Shown here: positions 12,597 through 24,341 of the stretch, in pieces | Layout of the letters: each line of letters opens with the position of its first letter | How positions within the stretch are numbered: position 1 is the first letter of the stretch | DNA from: Castor canadensis | Lineage: Eukaryota; Chordata; Mammalia; Rodentia; Castoridae | DNA length: 64,000 nt | NCBI RefSeq assembly: GCF_047511655.1 | Contig: NC_133389.1 | Coordinates: 39,911,295-39,975,294 of the forward strand | Reading direction: 5' to 3' | Program-made: the position numbers and the translations under genes | The notes under the pieces: generated by a model | Seen by the model: the letters and a program-made list of their open reading frames with translations, nothing else | Told to the model about the DNA's origin: nothing | Database searches by the model: none

Positions 12597-12690
12597 GCCA
12601 GGCCTGTGGGTGTGGATCAAGTAGTAGAGTGCTTGTCTAGCAAAAGGTACACCCTGAGTTCAAACCCAGTGCCACCAAAAAGCAAACAAA
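12597..12690 (+). mobile_element. ID-type SINE
   Basis: tRNA-like head (GTGGATCAAGTAGTAGAG) and B box (GAGTTCAAACCC), then GTGCCACC and an A-rich tail. Confidence 0.8.
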
Positions 12691-12939
12691 CAGAAAGCAA
12701 AACAAAATCCAAAAACTAAACAAACTTAGGTCCACTGTAAGGGACCAAGAAAAATTGTTTTAACTCTGGTCTTACTGAAGAATCATTTGAAGTAACTCAA
12801 ATTTGTCTTCTTTTCCTTCTACTATTTAATTACATGCCTTTATTTTCTTTCTTATAACAGCTTTTAAATTGAACTCCTTGCCTCTAATCTGTCTTGTTCC
12901 AATGCATCTTTCAGATTACTGATACAGTCTTAACATGAA

Positions 12940-13290
12940 TCTGATTGTGTAATTGTGTTATAAATCTTTGCTACCTTGCTGGGTCCACAGAACATAAGAT
13001 ACACACTCTTGCCACACCATCCAACAGCTTCCTCCTTCTGACTCATAGCAATTACCCACCAAAGCTGACATGCCATTTCTCTCATCCTACTCTATCCAAA
13101 TTCCTTGCATTCACACTTAGCACTGTCTTTAATGACATTTTTGCTTTGGGCTGAAATCCTCATTACCTCCAAGACCAGTTTATATTTTATTTTCCTTGTG
13201 AAACCTTTCTCATCTCCCTTTGATATTTGCTCTTCTTAATTTATTTATGTCAATATTTCTAAGACCTACTAAAGCACCTAGAACATATTA
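12940..13290 (+). mobile_element. L2-like fragment
   Basis: Weak resemblance to an L2 3' end: CCTCATTACCTCCAAGACC, AACCTTTCTCATCTCCC, and an ending AAAGCACCTAGAACATA. Very old; ends are uncertain. Confidence 0.3.
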
Positions 13291-13607
13291 TTAGTTTCTT
13301 TTTAAAGTTAAAAGTATTTTTTAAAAGAAATTATCCTTAAAAGATAGGGTTTTTTTAAAAGTACCATTTACTTCTTTGGTAAGTTTCCTTTTTTTATTTC
13401 TTAGCAAACCAAGCCAATGTCATCATTGTTATCATCACTTTGACAAACATTTAATAAATGTCTAGACCACTTACATACAGTTGGGGTACAGAAAAGTCTA
13501 ACAATTGATTCAGCACTCACCAACTAAGTAAGCCATATAGTAGACTTGAATTGATGTTAAGTGCTTGGAGGTCTTTTGGTGCCACAGCTAATTTTCCTCT
13601 ACCTGAG

Positions 13608-13684
13608 TGATGCTGGGGATCAGTCCCAGTAACTTAAGTACATGGGTGAATGTCTGGCTACTGACCTATTCCCACATGTCCAGT
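13608..13684 (-). mobile_element. Decayed ID SINE
   Basis: GATGCTGGGGATCAGTCCCAG and the downstream spacing match a reversed ID element, with many substitutions in the A-box half. Confidence 0.45.
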
Positions 13685-13779
13685 GGTGAGAAATAGCATG
13701 TCAACCTGGCCACTATATGGTCCTGCCTGAATATTGAGAATACTTGAACTGGAAGACTATAGGTGACTGAAACTCCTAA

Positions 13780-16165
13780 CTAATGACTTGGGCTTGGATG
13801 TGCAAATCCCGATGCAGAAACACAAGAAATATGAAAAAAACAAAAACAAAAACAAGGCAGCATGATGCCTTCAAATGACACCAATTCCCCACGAATAGAT
13901 TCTAATGAAAGTGAAGTGGATGAAATCCTAGACAAAAACTCAAAAGAATGATTATAAGAATGATCAACAAAATTAAAGAGGACATGAATAAACACCCAAA
14001 CAAATCCAAAAAGAATCCAAATAAACAGCTGATTGAAATAAGGAAGACAATGCAGGATATGAAAGAGAGATTCAATAAAGGTAGAGAGATCCTGTAAAAA
14101 TATCAAATTGAAATTCTGGAAATGAAAAGCTCAATAAGTAAAATTAAAAAAAACCCCTCAGTTTAAAGCCTACCCAATAGACTGAATCAAGTTCAAGGTA
14201 GAATATCAGAGTTTGAAGATAAGATAGATGAATTGGAATATTCAAATAAAGATAGAGAAAAAAAAGCAAGCACAAAAGAAATATGCAAGACCTCTAGAAC
14301 ATCATTAAAAGACTAAACCTACAAGCAATGTGCACAGAAGAAAAAATACTGAATAAAATAATAGCAGAAAAATTTCTCTAATCTTAAGAAAGAGATGGTC
14401 ATAGAGATATTGGAGGCTTTTAGGACTTCAAATAGATGAGACCAGAAAAGAACCTCCCATGTCATTTATAGTTAAAGTTAGTATACAGAGCAAGAAAAGA
14501 TATTGAGAAATATAAGAGAAAAACACTAAGTCACCTATAGAGGTAAACACATCAGAATAACAAATTTCTCAAGAGAAACTTTAAAATCAAGGAGAGCACA
14601 GAATAAAGTATTTCAAGTCCTGAGAGACAATAACTGCTAACCTAGACTACTATAGCTATCAAAGCTATCCTTCATAATTGAGGGATAAATGAAAACCTCC
14701 CACAATAAACAAAAGCTAAAGGAATTCATGACTACCATACCAGCGCTACAGAAGATACTTAAAGTAATTCTATACGCAGAAGAGGAACATAAACACAACT
14801 ATGAAAATACAAAAATGAATGACTCTCACTAGATGAGTAGATAAACAAATAAGAACTAGCAAAGAATAAAACACTACCAAAAACACTTCCCAGATGGGAA
14901 TAATTATTATGTACCTTTCTGTAATAACTCTGAATGTCAATGGTTTCAATTCTACAATCAAAAGACATAGACTGGCAGATTGGTTTTAAAAACAGAACTA
15001 TTTTTTGCCTACAAAAGACAAACACAGGCTTAATGTGAAAGGTTGGAAAAAGATATTCCAAGCAAATGGATCCTGAAAGCAAGCAGGAGTAGCTGACAAA
15101 GCAGACTTCAAACCAAAATAACTCAGAAGAGAAACAGAAGGTCACTCCATATTGATGAGAACAAGCCACAAAAAGGATACAATGAGAACATGGTGGATTA
15201 GAAGTATCCTGTCTTGACTTTGTGAATGAGAAGAGTGAAGTAGCAAATGAGAGACTATATTCTGAAGAGAGGAAGCAAGGGAGAACATTGGAAATCATGA
15301 AAGCAGTGGCAGGATGCAGAAACAGAAAGGCAAAGAGAAAAGCCAAAAACCAGTCTAAAGTTCCATCTCTGGCTCCCTGGGAGAAATTAGTTAAAAGAGT
15401 CAAAGAAGGTCACTTCACGTTGATAAAGAACAATCCATTAAGAGGAATTGTAAACATATGCACTGAAAGTTGGCACACACCAGTTCATAAAAGAAACACT
15501 ACTTGACATAAAAGAACAGATAGATCCCAACACAATAATACTGGGTGATAATATAACACACATATGCGCACGTGGAAGCCAGCATACACTAGAGATACCC
15601 GGCATCCTCATGTATATTACAGCATTATTCATAATAACTAAGTTATGGAATCAGCCTAGGTGCCCATCAACAGAAGAATGGATAAAGAAAAAAAAATACA
15701 CGTTGTGAGTGTTATTCAGCAATAAAAAAGAATAAAATTGTTTAATTTTCAGGAAAATGGATGGAACTGGAGATAAACATGTTAAATGAAATAAGTCAGA
15801 CTTAGACCAGCAGTACATATTTTTCTCTCTTATGGGGAAGGTAAATCTAAAGAAAAAAAATGGACATGAACATAAATGGGGAACAATTTGCAGAGGGAAC
15901 CAGGAGTTGGGAAGAAGAAAAGAGAGGATAAGGGGGAGAATATGATTGAAGTACATTTTATGCATGTGTGAACAGATCATAGTGAAGCTTATTTTTAAAA
16001 ATTGCAAGAAAGATAAAAAAGGTGGGGTGAGGTGGGGAGGTGGATAAGAAAGTATTGGAAGGGGTGAATATCATCAAAGTAGATTGTATGCATGTATGGA
16101 AATATCACAGTGAAAACCTCCACATTGTACAATTAATATGCACTAATAAAAATGTGGAAAATATG
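13780..16165 (+). pseudogene. Degenerate, internally deleted old L1
   Basis: A mosaic of an old L1 on the plus strand. 13860-14760 resembles ORF1 and its C-terminal part. 14900-15170 resembles the start of ORF2, with a decayed endonuclease N-terminus around CTCTGAATGTCAATGG. 15400-15570 is again endonuclease-like. 15590-15850 resembles the ORF2 C-terminal end. It finishes in a G-rich 3' UTR with a polyadenylation-like end near 16150. Most of the reverse-transcriptase region is missing and every frame is broken. An antisense open frame at 14759-15403 is a shadow. Confidence 0.75.
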
Positions 16166-16637
16166 TGATAGCTTTTACTGTTTATAATATATCCTTTACT
16201 TTTAGTGTACACACTCCTAATTGTAATGCAATCAAACAACTACAGAAACCTGCCATGATTTTCAGGTTGACTAATTTACTCATTTCTCTCATCCTGCTCT
16301 ATCCGACTTTTTTGCCTTCATGGTGAAGTCTTTCTTTTTGGATATTAAAGACAGAACTAAACTGATGAGTCTTGTCGGTTTAATTTTGTCTTTTAAATAG
16401 CAATTGGCTTCTCGGTTCCCTAGGAAACTGCATGGGAAATAGGAACTCAAATAAAAACCCTTTAAGTGGAGAGCATGTGGGAATGCCTTAAAGCTTTAAA
16501 ATCTAGAACATTAGTAATTAATGTTTGTGTATGAAAGCACTGAAACTGACAGAATAAAATCATATTATGGAAATATACAAATGAATGCATTTTACTAATG
16601 GCTGAATCTAATCACACCAAAGAGACAACTAATTGCT

Positions 16638-17000
16638 TATATATTTTATTTTATTATTTCTTTTATTCATATGTGCATACAATGTTTGGGTCATTTCTCC
16701 CCCCTTCCCCCGTTCCCTCCCTTTCCCCCCTGCCTCCTCTCTGTCCCTCCCCATCCCCCCGCTTCCAAGCAGAAACTATTTTGCCCTTGTCTCTAATTTT
16801 GTTGAAGAGAGAGTATAAACATTAATAAGGAGGATCAAGGGTCTTTGCTAGTTGAGATAAGGATAGCTATACAGGGAGATTCCTCGAATTGCTTTCCTGT
16901 ACATATGTGTTACATTCTAAATTAATTCTTCTTGAACTAACTTTTTCTCTAGTTTCTGGTCCCCTTCTCCTATTGGCCTCTGTTGCTTTAAAGTTTCTGC
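16638..17000 (-). mobile_element. L1 3'-end fragment (young family, 5'-truncated)
   Basis: In reverse orientation it carries the same 3' UTR as the full-length L1 at 22884-29925: T-run, TATTCATATGTGCATACAATG, a C-rich tract (the G-rich polypurine tract on minus), then the segment around TTTTGTTGAAGAGAGAGTAT. The resemblance stops near 17000. Its target-site duplication is not clear. Confidence 0.85.
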
Positions 17001-17009
17001 AATTTACCC

Positions 17010-18780
17010 AGCATTATAGCTTTATTAGTCTGAAAAAGGATTATATACTTGTAATACCTTACATGTATGATAAATTGTGTGAAGATGTTGGGTGTCAGTC
17101 CAAATAGAAACTACCTATGTCATTGGATAAGTTCTTCCATTTTTACAGAAGTTACTTATACAAGGAATGAGTAAATTAGTTGACCTAAAAATCTCACTAG
17201 TTTTATAATTATTTGATTGCACTATGTATGTTAATAATATAGTTATATGCAAAATAGTGAGTATTATAAATAGTAAACTACATCACATTCATCATGCTTA
17301 TTAGGTTGGAAGGCCATTTAAGTGTGCATATGCAAGGAGTTCCAGGTTATTAAGCATTTTACAATTTCTTATTTTCTCTAGGCCCCCTTGTTCTCTTACC
17401 TCTTTCCTCTCTCCTTCTGAATTGGGGAGGGAGGGAGGGGGAAAACCTTGCTAGTTTGTGTTGTGTTACACATAGTATGAGTTAGCACGTGATAATTAGC
17501 AACAGTGGACCTAGTCCTAATGTGGTTGAAACAACTCCATGATCTCTACTGCCCTGGAAAAACACTTCCGCTTGGTGGCAATGCAGTGAATAGATTTTGT
17601 TGACTCCACTGTCCAGAGGCTATGATTCTGTGGACCTTAATCTTTCTGTTTTAGGATTCTTGATACATTTTCCTGGGATATCCTGCCACCTTGTGGTCAT
17701 AGAAGGGAAGACAGCTTCAAGAGGTTCTTGGTGGAGCCTGCAGTGTAATTTCTCATTCCCACTAACATACAGCATTTTTTGAACATAGAAATTTGGATTT
17801 TGATGTCCAAAAGATTCATTAAATGTTTAAATTATAAAGAAAAATTATGCAACATCCTAATGAACCAAATAACCTTGAATACTTTCTGTAGAATTACTTG
17901 AATTCAGTGATGCTGTGAAAGAGCAAACACTATCACAGCCACTTTTGAGTTACAGGAACAGAGAAAGATAACACTTGGAGAGTTTGTTTCTTAGAACGTT
18001 ACAATGACTCTCTTAAGATTCTGTTCCTTTTATGCCTTTTTGGACTTGTAAATTTGCTTATTAAGTGATGGCATATGTGAACATTAAACTGGCCTAAGTG
18101 AAAATGTTAAGTATTTAAGAGATTATTGATACATTGTACTGTAACTCTTAAATTTTTTGATAATTAAATAAAAATATTTACTAAGCACAAATGAGCCAGG
18201 TATTCTAATCGATTTTGTGACTACTACAGTAAATAAAAGCATGGGGTCCCACCCTACAGAAATCCATCTAGAAGGTGAGACAGAGACAGCAACAGAATTC
18301 TAGGAATGAGAAGAAAGTACAGTGTAATGTGCTTTGTGAGCATGGAGGAGAAACTCTCAACCCTAACTCAGATTGTGGAAAATAAAGCAGACTAAGGTAA
18401 CTACCTTTTAACCGGCAACAAACACAAACTTAAAAATTTATATATTCCATAACATTTTAAATTCTATTCCAACATTGTCAGGTTTCTATCTAAAATGTAT
18501 ATTGTCCCTGATAAATTTTCCTCCTCTTTCTTCTCTTGAGGGAAAATATTTAAATTTAGAAAAAACACAAACTCTTTCCATGGTTCAGATGTAAATAATT
18601 TAATAATCGAAGTTTAAGCAGATATGACTGCTCGCTATGAAACTGTGTATGTTTATTATCCCTTTGGATTCACTGTCTTTAGGAATGATCACTTTTGCTT
18701 TTCATAATCACTTATTACAATCAGTCTGTCTCCAATATTATAATTTAGGTTTATGTTCTGTGAACAGTCGCTAATTTAAA
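17010..18780. other. No recognised gene or repeat
   Basis: AT-rich intergenic DNA with a short G-rich run near 17425. I see no coding, RNA or clear repeat signal. Confidence 0.45.
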
Positions 18781-18790
18781 TTGATTTTCA

Positions 18791-18870
18791 GGGCTGGAGA
18801 CGTGGCTCAAGTGGTAGTCTGCCTAGCAAGTACAAGGCTCTGAACTGAGATCCCAGTGGCTCCAAAAAGA
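18791..18870 (+). mobile_element. ID-type SINE
   Basis: GGGCTGGAGACGTGGCTCAAG head, a short deletion in the middle, and a decayed B box; it ends TGGCTCCAAAAAG. Confidence 0.75.
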
Positions 18871-19449
18871 TGATTTTTCATCTCTATAGAACTACTAAGT
18901 TTTGAGAATATAATTTCTTCCTGCTTTTAAATTAATTTTGTTTGCAAGGAGACAGCAAGTTACCAATCTGGAATGAATAATGAATAAAATAAAATGACAA
19001 ATGAACAAACAAATATACACAGAGTACACATGTATAATGAACTGGTGGAATCTTTTGCTCAAGCTTTAGGCGACTGCTATAATAAGATTAGATCTTTGGT
19101 ATTTTTTTTTAATTAGTCATTTGTCTACTGCAAAAGCCACTTCTTTCCCCTGTCAATTGTTTACCTTCATGGTGTTTTTCATATAGTTTACACCTCTTCA
19201 ATATAGCATAGCATTGCTAGATTTTAGAATTTCATGTAGTTTAGTTGTTAAAGCCTTTAAAATTTGAAAAATATTTTCTTCATTCATATTTTAAACCATA
19301 TTTCAACTAGAAATATAGTTTATATTTTTTAGATTTCCAAATGGAAGTCATTATTTAGAATTCTGACCCAAGGGAGTGAGTAGTATCTAAAGACTCTTAG
19401 TCCCTGATTAGAAGGTATTTGCCAGAATATTTTCAGTCTTAAAAAAATC

Positions 19450-19597
19450 ACTGGGATGTCTTCAAAACAAACAAACAAACCTTGAAACTAGGTGTTATGT
19501 TGCATAGGCTGGTCTCAAACTTATGGGCTCACGTGACCCTCCTGCCTCACTTTCCAGGGTTGCAGGGACTATAGATGTGTGCTACCACATTTGGCTT
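19450..19597 (-). mobile_element. B1-type SINE
   Basis: Reversed B1: (CAAA)n, then GCATAGGCTGGTCTCAAACT, CCTCCTGCCTCACTTTCCAG and TGTGTGCTACCACATTTGGC. Moderately diverged. Confidence 0.75.
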
Positions 19598-19978
19598 AGG
19601 GTGCCTTGCAGTGAAGATTATGATGACCAAAATAATCTTCCTCTAATCTGCTTAAAAGTTGTTTTTAATCAAGTTTTGAACAGGTAAATATTTGAATGAT
19701 TCAAAAAATAGCAAAGGTGATGAAATGTAAGTATTTACTTTTCATTCAGTTTCTACTTACCTGCTTACCCCTCTGGAGAACCAGTATAAGTGGTTTGCTA
19801 TTTATTATTACAAGGTTTCTTTATGCATATATGAGCAAATCAAATATGCTTTCTTATTTTATTCTTTTTATGCAAAATGTAGCATATCCTGTTTTCACTT
19901 TGCTTTTGTAAAAACTAAAAACATCCCTGGAGATCTTTCCATATTATTTACTTAAAGAGGTTTTTTTTTGTTTTTTGC

Positions 19979-20198
19979 CAGGAGCTAACTGCTCACACCT
20001 GTAGTCCTACCTACACAGTAGGCAGAGATCAGGAGGATCATAGCTCAAAGCTGGCCCAGGCAAATAGTTCACAAGATTCCATCTTGAAAAAAATGCATAA
20101 CAAAAATAGGGCTGGCAGAGTGGCTCAAGTGGTAGAGCACCTGCCCGGCAAACATGAGGCCTGAGTTCAAACCCCAGTGCTGCCCAAAAAAAAAAAAA
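19979..20198 (+). mobile_element. Dimeric B1+ID SINE
   Basis: The left half (19979-20095) is B1-like (CTCACACCTGTAGTCC, CAGGAGGATCATAGC). The right half (20110-20185) is an ID-type unit with good A (GTGGCTCAAGTGG) and B (GAGTTCAAACCCC) boxes and a long A tail. This dimer matches the known B1-dID class of sciurid, castorid and related rodents. Confidence 0.8.
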
Positions 20199-20579
20199 GT
20201 TTTCATTGTCTTTACATTTGTGTAACGTAAAATTTATTAAAGCATAATTTATTTATTCAATTAGCCTCTTACTGATGGACAGATTGTTTCCAATTTTTTG
20301 CTGTTATAACTAACGCTATAAGGAATACATTGTAAATAGGATTATTGATCTTGTAAAGTTGTTTTATATCAATTGTTCCTTCACTTATCCTTTGGTTTTT
20401 GGCTTTGTTTTGTTTTTGAAATGGAGAAAATTTTCATTTTTGTGTATTAGAATTTTCGATGATTTCCTTTATGGTTTCTTCATTTTATATCACAGTTATG
20501 AAAACCTTCCTTACTTTAAGTTTATAAATTTCTGTTTTCTTCTCGTACTTCTACTGTTTTAGTTCCACACATAGATGTT

Positions 20580-20965
20580 TGATTTGTTGAGAATTGATCC
20601 CAATGCACAGTTCATACATTGAAAGCTTGGTCCCCCATGTGGCAGGGTTCAGAGGTGGGGTGTTTGGAAGTTGATTGGATCGTGAGAGTGCTGACCTCAT
20701 GAGTGGATCAATCCATTTTTGGACTCATAGCTTAATTGGTTTGGTTGAAAGGGCTTTGTATAAAAACAAGCTCTCTCTGTTCCTGACTGCCCTGAGCCGA
20801 GCAGCTTTGTCCCTCCTCGTGTTTCTGCTGTAATATACTGTCTCTCTGGAGGCCCAAAAGCAACCAGGCCAAGTGACCATGGACTGCAACCATGACACAA
20901 AATACATCTTTCCTCCTTTTAAGTTGTTTTTCTCAGATACATTGTTACAGTGATGGAAAGCTTAC
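20580..20965 (+). mobile_element. MaLR-like LTR repeat
   Basis: GAATTGATCCCAATGC, GAAAGCTTGGTCCCC and GAGGTGGGGTGTTTGG appear in order near the left side. The right side reads ATACATCTTTCCTCC, TTAAGTTGTTTTTCTC and GTTACAGTGATGGAAAGC, as in a common mammalian MaLR-type LTR. No coding content. Family label from memory. Confidence 0.4.
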
Positions 20966-20969
20966 TAGC

Positions 20970-21540
20970 ACTGTATGCCTAATATTTTTTCCATGTGGTT
21001 ATCCAGTTTTTACCCTACTGTTTATTAAATAGTCCATGTTCTTCCATTAAATTCAAATGACACCTTTTCGTGTGCTAAATCACACAATTTATTCTGTTCC
21101 TCTGAATTTGTCTAACTATGTATGTGCCAGGTTTCTTAATTGGCTTTTGATTTATTAAATATTAATATGATTTTTTTTGTTTGATGAATAACATGGGATT
21201 GAAAACCTGTACTTTGGAAAGTGTATTTTGATTCTAAAGGTAAGATGTGATTAACATCAGATGATAGAACTGCCTGTGCCTGCCCCTGGATTTTCTCAGG
21301 GTCTCATCCTTTTGTGTTCATCTTGCAGGCTAGTATTTTTGTAGATGTGTTGGAGGGATGCTTAAAACATTTTATTGGCCATATAGGCTTTGACTAATAG
21401 CTAAGTAACTTGAACTTGTACTAGATGATGTAAAATAGGTGCAACTTAAAGGAAGGCTTGATCTTGCTTAGCTCTACGATACAGGAAATAATCATTTAGT
21501 ATGCATAGAGTGGCTTTACTTTTAATGTATATTTTCAGTT
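20970..21540. other. No recognised gene or repeat
   Basis: AT-rich intergenic sequence with no signature I recognise. Confidence 0.4.
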
Positions 21541-21544
21541 ATTT

Positions 21545-21670
21545 CTTACTATAACTTGGTGAATACTGTTAGTTCATTTACATGGATGACAAAACCAAGG
21601 CACAGATTGGTTTAGTGGACCTAAGTTCACATATGGAATGATGGAGCCTGGATTTGAGCTTAGGCATGTT
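21545..21670 (+). mobile_element. MIR-like SINE fragment
   Basis: ACATGGATGACAAAACCAAGGCACAGATTGG followed by GGAGCCTGGATTTGAGC follows the 3' half of the MIR consensus. Confidence 0.5.
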
Positions 21671-21924
21671 TTTTGCATAGTTTTGTTTCTGCTTTTTTTT
21701 TTTTTCAAGATAGCTACAGATTTACAGGAAGCATAAAAAATGCTACAGAGAGGGTCTATGTACTGTTACCCAATTCTCTCCAAGGTTACTTTAGGTACAA
21801 TCATTGAGGAAGATGCACAGAAGGTCTGCATAAAATGTAAACATTTATAATGTCTGTACTCATCTTATGTAGCCATGTGATATGATCATTGCGAAAGCTG
21901 AGTAACAAATTACACTTTATGCAG

Positions 21925-22742
21925 TACTAGCAGGATTCTGGGAACATGGCTGAGCAAAAAGCCTAGGATTCTGTCTCCTACCTAGACAGACGCATTGGCA
22001 GAACACGGCTGGTGTAACTACTCTGGATGTCACCATCTGTTGAAGGTTTATGCAGCCTAGGGGACTGCATAGCTAGGTAAATCCTAGTTAATTTTGATCC
22101 ATTGCAGTTCTTAGGATGGGAGCTGTTACCCATCTTCTACCCTCAGTTCTGTGGCAGCAGCTGTGTACATGTCCCAGGAGCAGGCTTTACATAGCATGTG
22201 GGAACCAGGAAGGGCAAAAAGAACTTTGTTCTCCAAATATAGGATATCTTTGATGATCGAGTGGTCGCTTTTACTATCGCCTCATTGTCCGAAGCCCTTT
22301 TTCCACACTGAAGTGAGTTCTGGAGAGTTAAAGGTTTAACGCTTTTTAAAAATTTCCCTCCTTTCATCTTCCCCCCCACCCGCCCCCGCTTTTTTGGTAG
22401 CCAGACATGGAAGATGGATATTTAAAGGCAATTGTTATATAATAGACTGTGAGCAAGTGATCACTCATGCTCAGGGAAAGACACTGGCAAGATAGCCTGC
22501 AGTAATCGGAAAAACAAAAATAACAAAACAACAAAGATAGAATTGACTTCCAGAATTGCCACACTTTTAGCTTCAAATATTCAGTTTTCAACAACAAAAA
22601 TTACAAGGCATACAAAGAAACACAAAAGTGTGGTCCACTCAAGGAGAAAAATGGTTCAACAGAAACTGACCCTGAAAAAGACCGAATGGCAGATCTAGTA
22701 AACAAAGATTTCAAAATAACTGTCTTAAAGATGCTCAAAGAA
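21925..22742 (+). pseudogene. Ancient L1M-type fragment (5' UTR/ORF1 region)
   Basis: The right part (around CTGACCCTGAAAAAGACCG, GGCAGATCTAGTAAACAAAG, CTTAAAGATGCTCAAAGAA) matches my memory of the 5'/ORF1 region of old mammalian L1M or HAL1 elements. It is the host into which the A-run, B1 and full-length L1 later inserted; its sequence probably resumes after 29936. Confidence 0.55.
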
Positions 22743-22766
22743 AAAAAAAAAAAGATGCTCAAAGAA
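22727..22766. repeat. Duplicated target word flanking a bare A-run
   Basis: AAAGATGCTCAAAGAA is present at 22727-22742 and again at 22751-22766, separated only by A residues. It looks like a target-site duplication around an insertion that kept nothing but its poly(A) tail. Simple slippage plus local duplication is the alternative. Confidence 0.8.
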
Positions 22767-22872
22767 GCGGGGCACAATGGTACATGCTTGTAGTCCCAGC
22801 ACTCAGGAAGCTGAGGAAGGAGGATCTAGAGTTTGAGGTCAGTCTGGTCTACAGACTGAGACTGTTTCAAAA
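22767..22872 (+). mobile_element. B1-type SINE
   Basis: GCGGGGCACAATGGTACATG, TAGTCCCAGCACTCAGGAAG and GAGGTCAGTCTGGTCTACAG are in B1 order. It is flanked by the same target word (22751-22766 and 22869-22883). It lies immediately 5' of the full-length L1. Confidence 0.9.
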
Positions 22873-22883
22873 ATGCTCAAAGA

Positions 22884-24341
22884 GAAAATTCCAAGATGGC
22901 GGCTAGAGGTAGGAAACAGAAAGCGACCCTCCTATAGTGAAATCTTGGAGAGACACTGGAGACACACTTTGCAGGCATAATCACCGAGAAAAGGCATAAC
23001 TTTGACTCCTCCACATCTCCAGCCGGCGCAGAGTCTCCACTTCACCTTAAATGGAGAACCGAGGAGGGCCCCCGGGGCCGCCAGTGGCTGGCGCCCATAT
23101 GGCTTGGGAAGACGCGGACCAGGTGAGCTTTGCGGTACCGTGTTAGCCCCACAGACAAGCCTGGGCCAGAGCAGCATAGCCCCCTGGACAGACTGACCTC
23201 CACCTGGGAAAAAAAAGAGAAACTGAGTAATAAGCAATAAGAACAGTTAAGACACGCTGGAAAGAGGGTGGGGCGCCCTGAGCGCTGAAGATTGGGGGAA
23301 GGGAATCCTTCCCGGGACTGTAAATAAACGAGCCGGGCGGGCCGGAGAGGCTCTGGCGGGAGTGGGGCGCGCGCCCAGCAACCAGGAGCAGGGACGCTTG
23401 TGAGAGGAGGGAAGACCCACTTCCCACGTGAACTGTAAATAAACACGCAGGCCTGACAACGCGGGGCAGTGGCACCTTTCCCAGTGCTTGGAAAGGGAAA
23501 AGTCTGTAGCAGAGGCCCCCACACAGGAGAACTCTGAGCAAACAAAGCCTGTGGGACCAGGTGAGTGCTAGCTCACCCCAGAGATCTGCATAAATAACGC
23601 CGCCAGCTACAGGCGGAGAGCAGCAGGCAGGCGAGCCACAATTGCAGATACCACTCTCAGAACTGCCTCCAGACGCTTTTTTTTCTTTTTCTCCCTACCT
23701 TTGATGAGAGAACAACCGAATTACACCTGCAAGCCGAAAAACTTACTGAAACTGTATTGCATTTGAACTGGGGACACTTGGTGGGTTTTTTTTTTTTTTT
23801 TTAATCCTCTGTGTGTGTGTGAGTGTGTAGTTTTGTTCTACTTTATGCATCCCCTTTGATGAGACAACTACAGAACAACATCTGAGGCACCAACTCCAGG
23901 ACTGGAGATTGAGACGGACATCCAAATTATTAAGACTGAAACTGCATTGCATATAAACTTGGAAGTTTTTGGTTTTTTGTTTTTTTTTTCTAATTTTCTA
24001 TTTTCCATTTTATTTTAATTCATTTTTATAAATAGATATTACTTTCATATACTTATTTTTTTTATCTTTGATTTTCAATCCTCTCTCTGTCTCTCTATTG
24101 TCTGTTCAGCTTACTGTCGATTAGTACACTAACACTCCCTGTTTATACCTTTGAAACTCTCTTGTCTGATACCTTGTTCTGCTTTCTCCCTCTTGTCTGT
24201 ATATTTGTTTTCCCCTTTTCTTTAACTTCTTGCTTTCCATCTCAGCTCACTCTTCCATTCTCAATATTACCATTGTTATTATTACAAGCTAGAAAATACT
24301 TAATTGCACACAGTACAGGGACAGTAACAACACCAAGGACA
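22884..24341 (+). promoter_or_regulatory. L1 5' UTR / internal promoter
   Basis: About 1.46 kb before ORF1. The YY1-like motif AAGATGGCGGC at 22893-22903 has the position and orientation of the YY1 site that sets the start in primate L1. A CpG-rich segment spans about 22990-23640, followed by a T- and pyrimidine-rich part up to ORF1. Family knowledge: such 5' UTRs are RNA polymerase II promoters, usually silenced by CpG methylation. Confidence 0.75.

Noticed and set aside
14759..15403. 214-codon minus-strand open frame
   Set aside because: Antisense to a decayed L1. A-rich sense sequence gives Phe/Ser/Leu-rich antisense frames.
16889..17107. 72-codon open frame
   Set aside because: Lies mostly in a reversed L1 3' UTR, with no family resemblance.
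20697..20907. Two overlapping minus-strand frames of 60-67 codons
   Set aside because: They fall inside a MaLR-like LTR repeat and are not conserved coding.
24162..24341. 60-residue N-terminal extension of L1 ORF1
   Set aside because: Pyrimidine-rich, hydrophobic text in the 5' UTR that does not look like L1 ORF1; the family start is at 24342.
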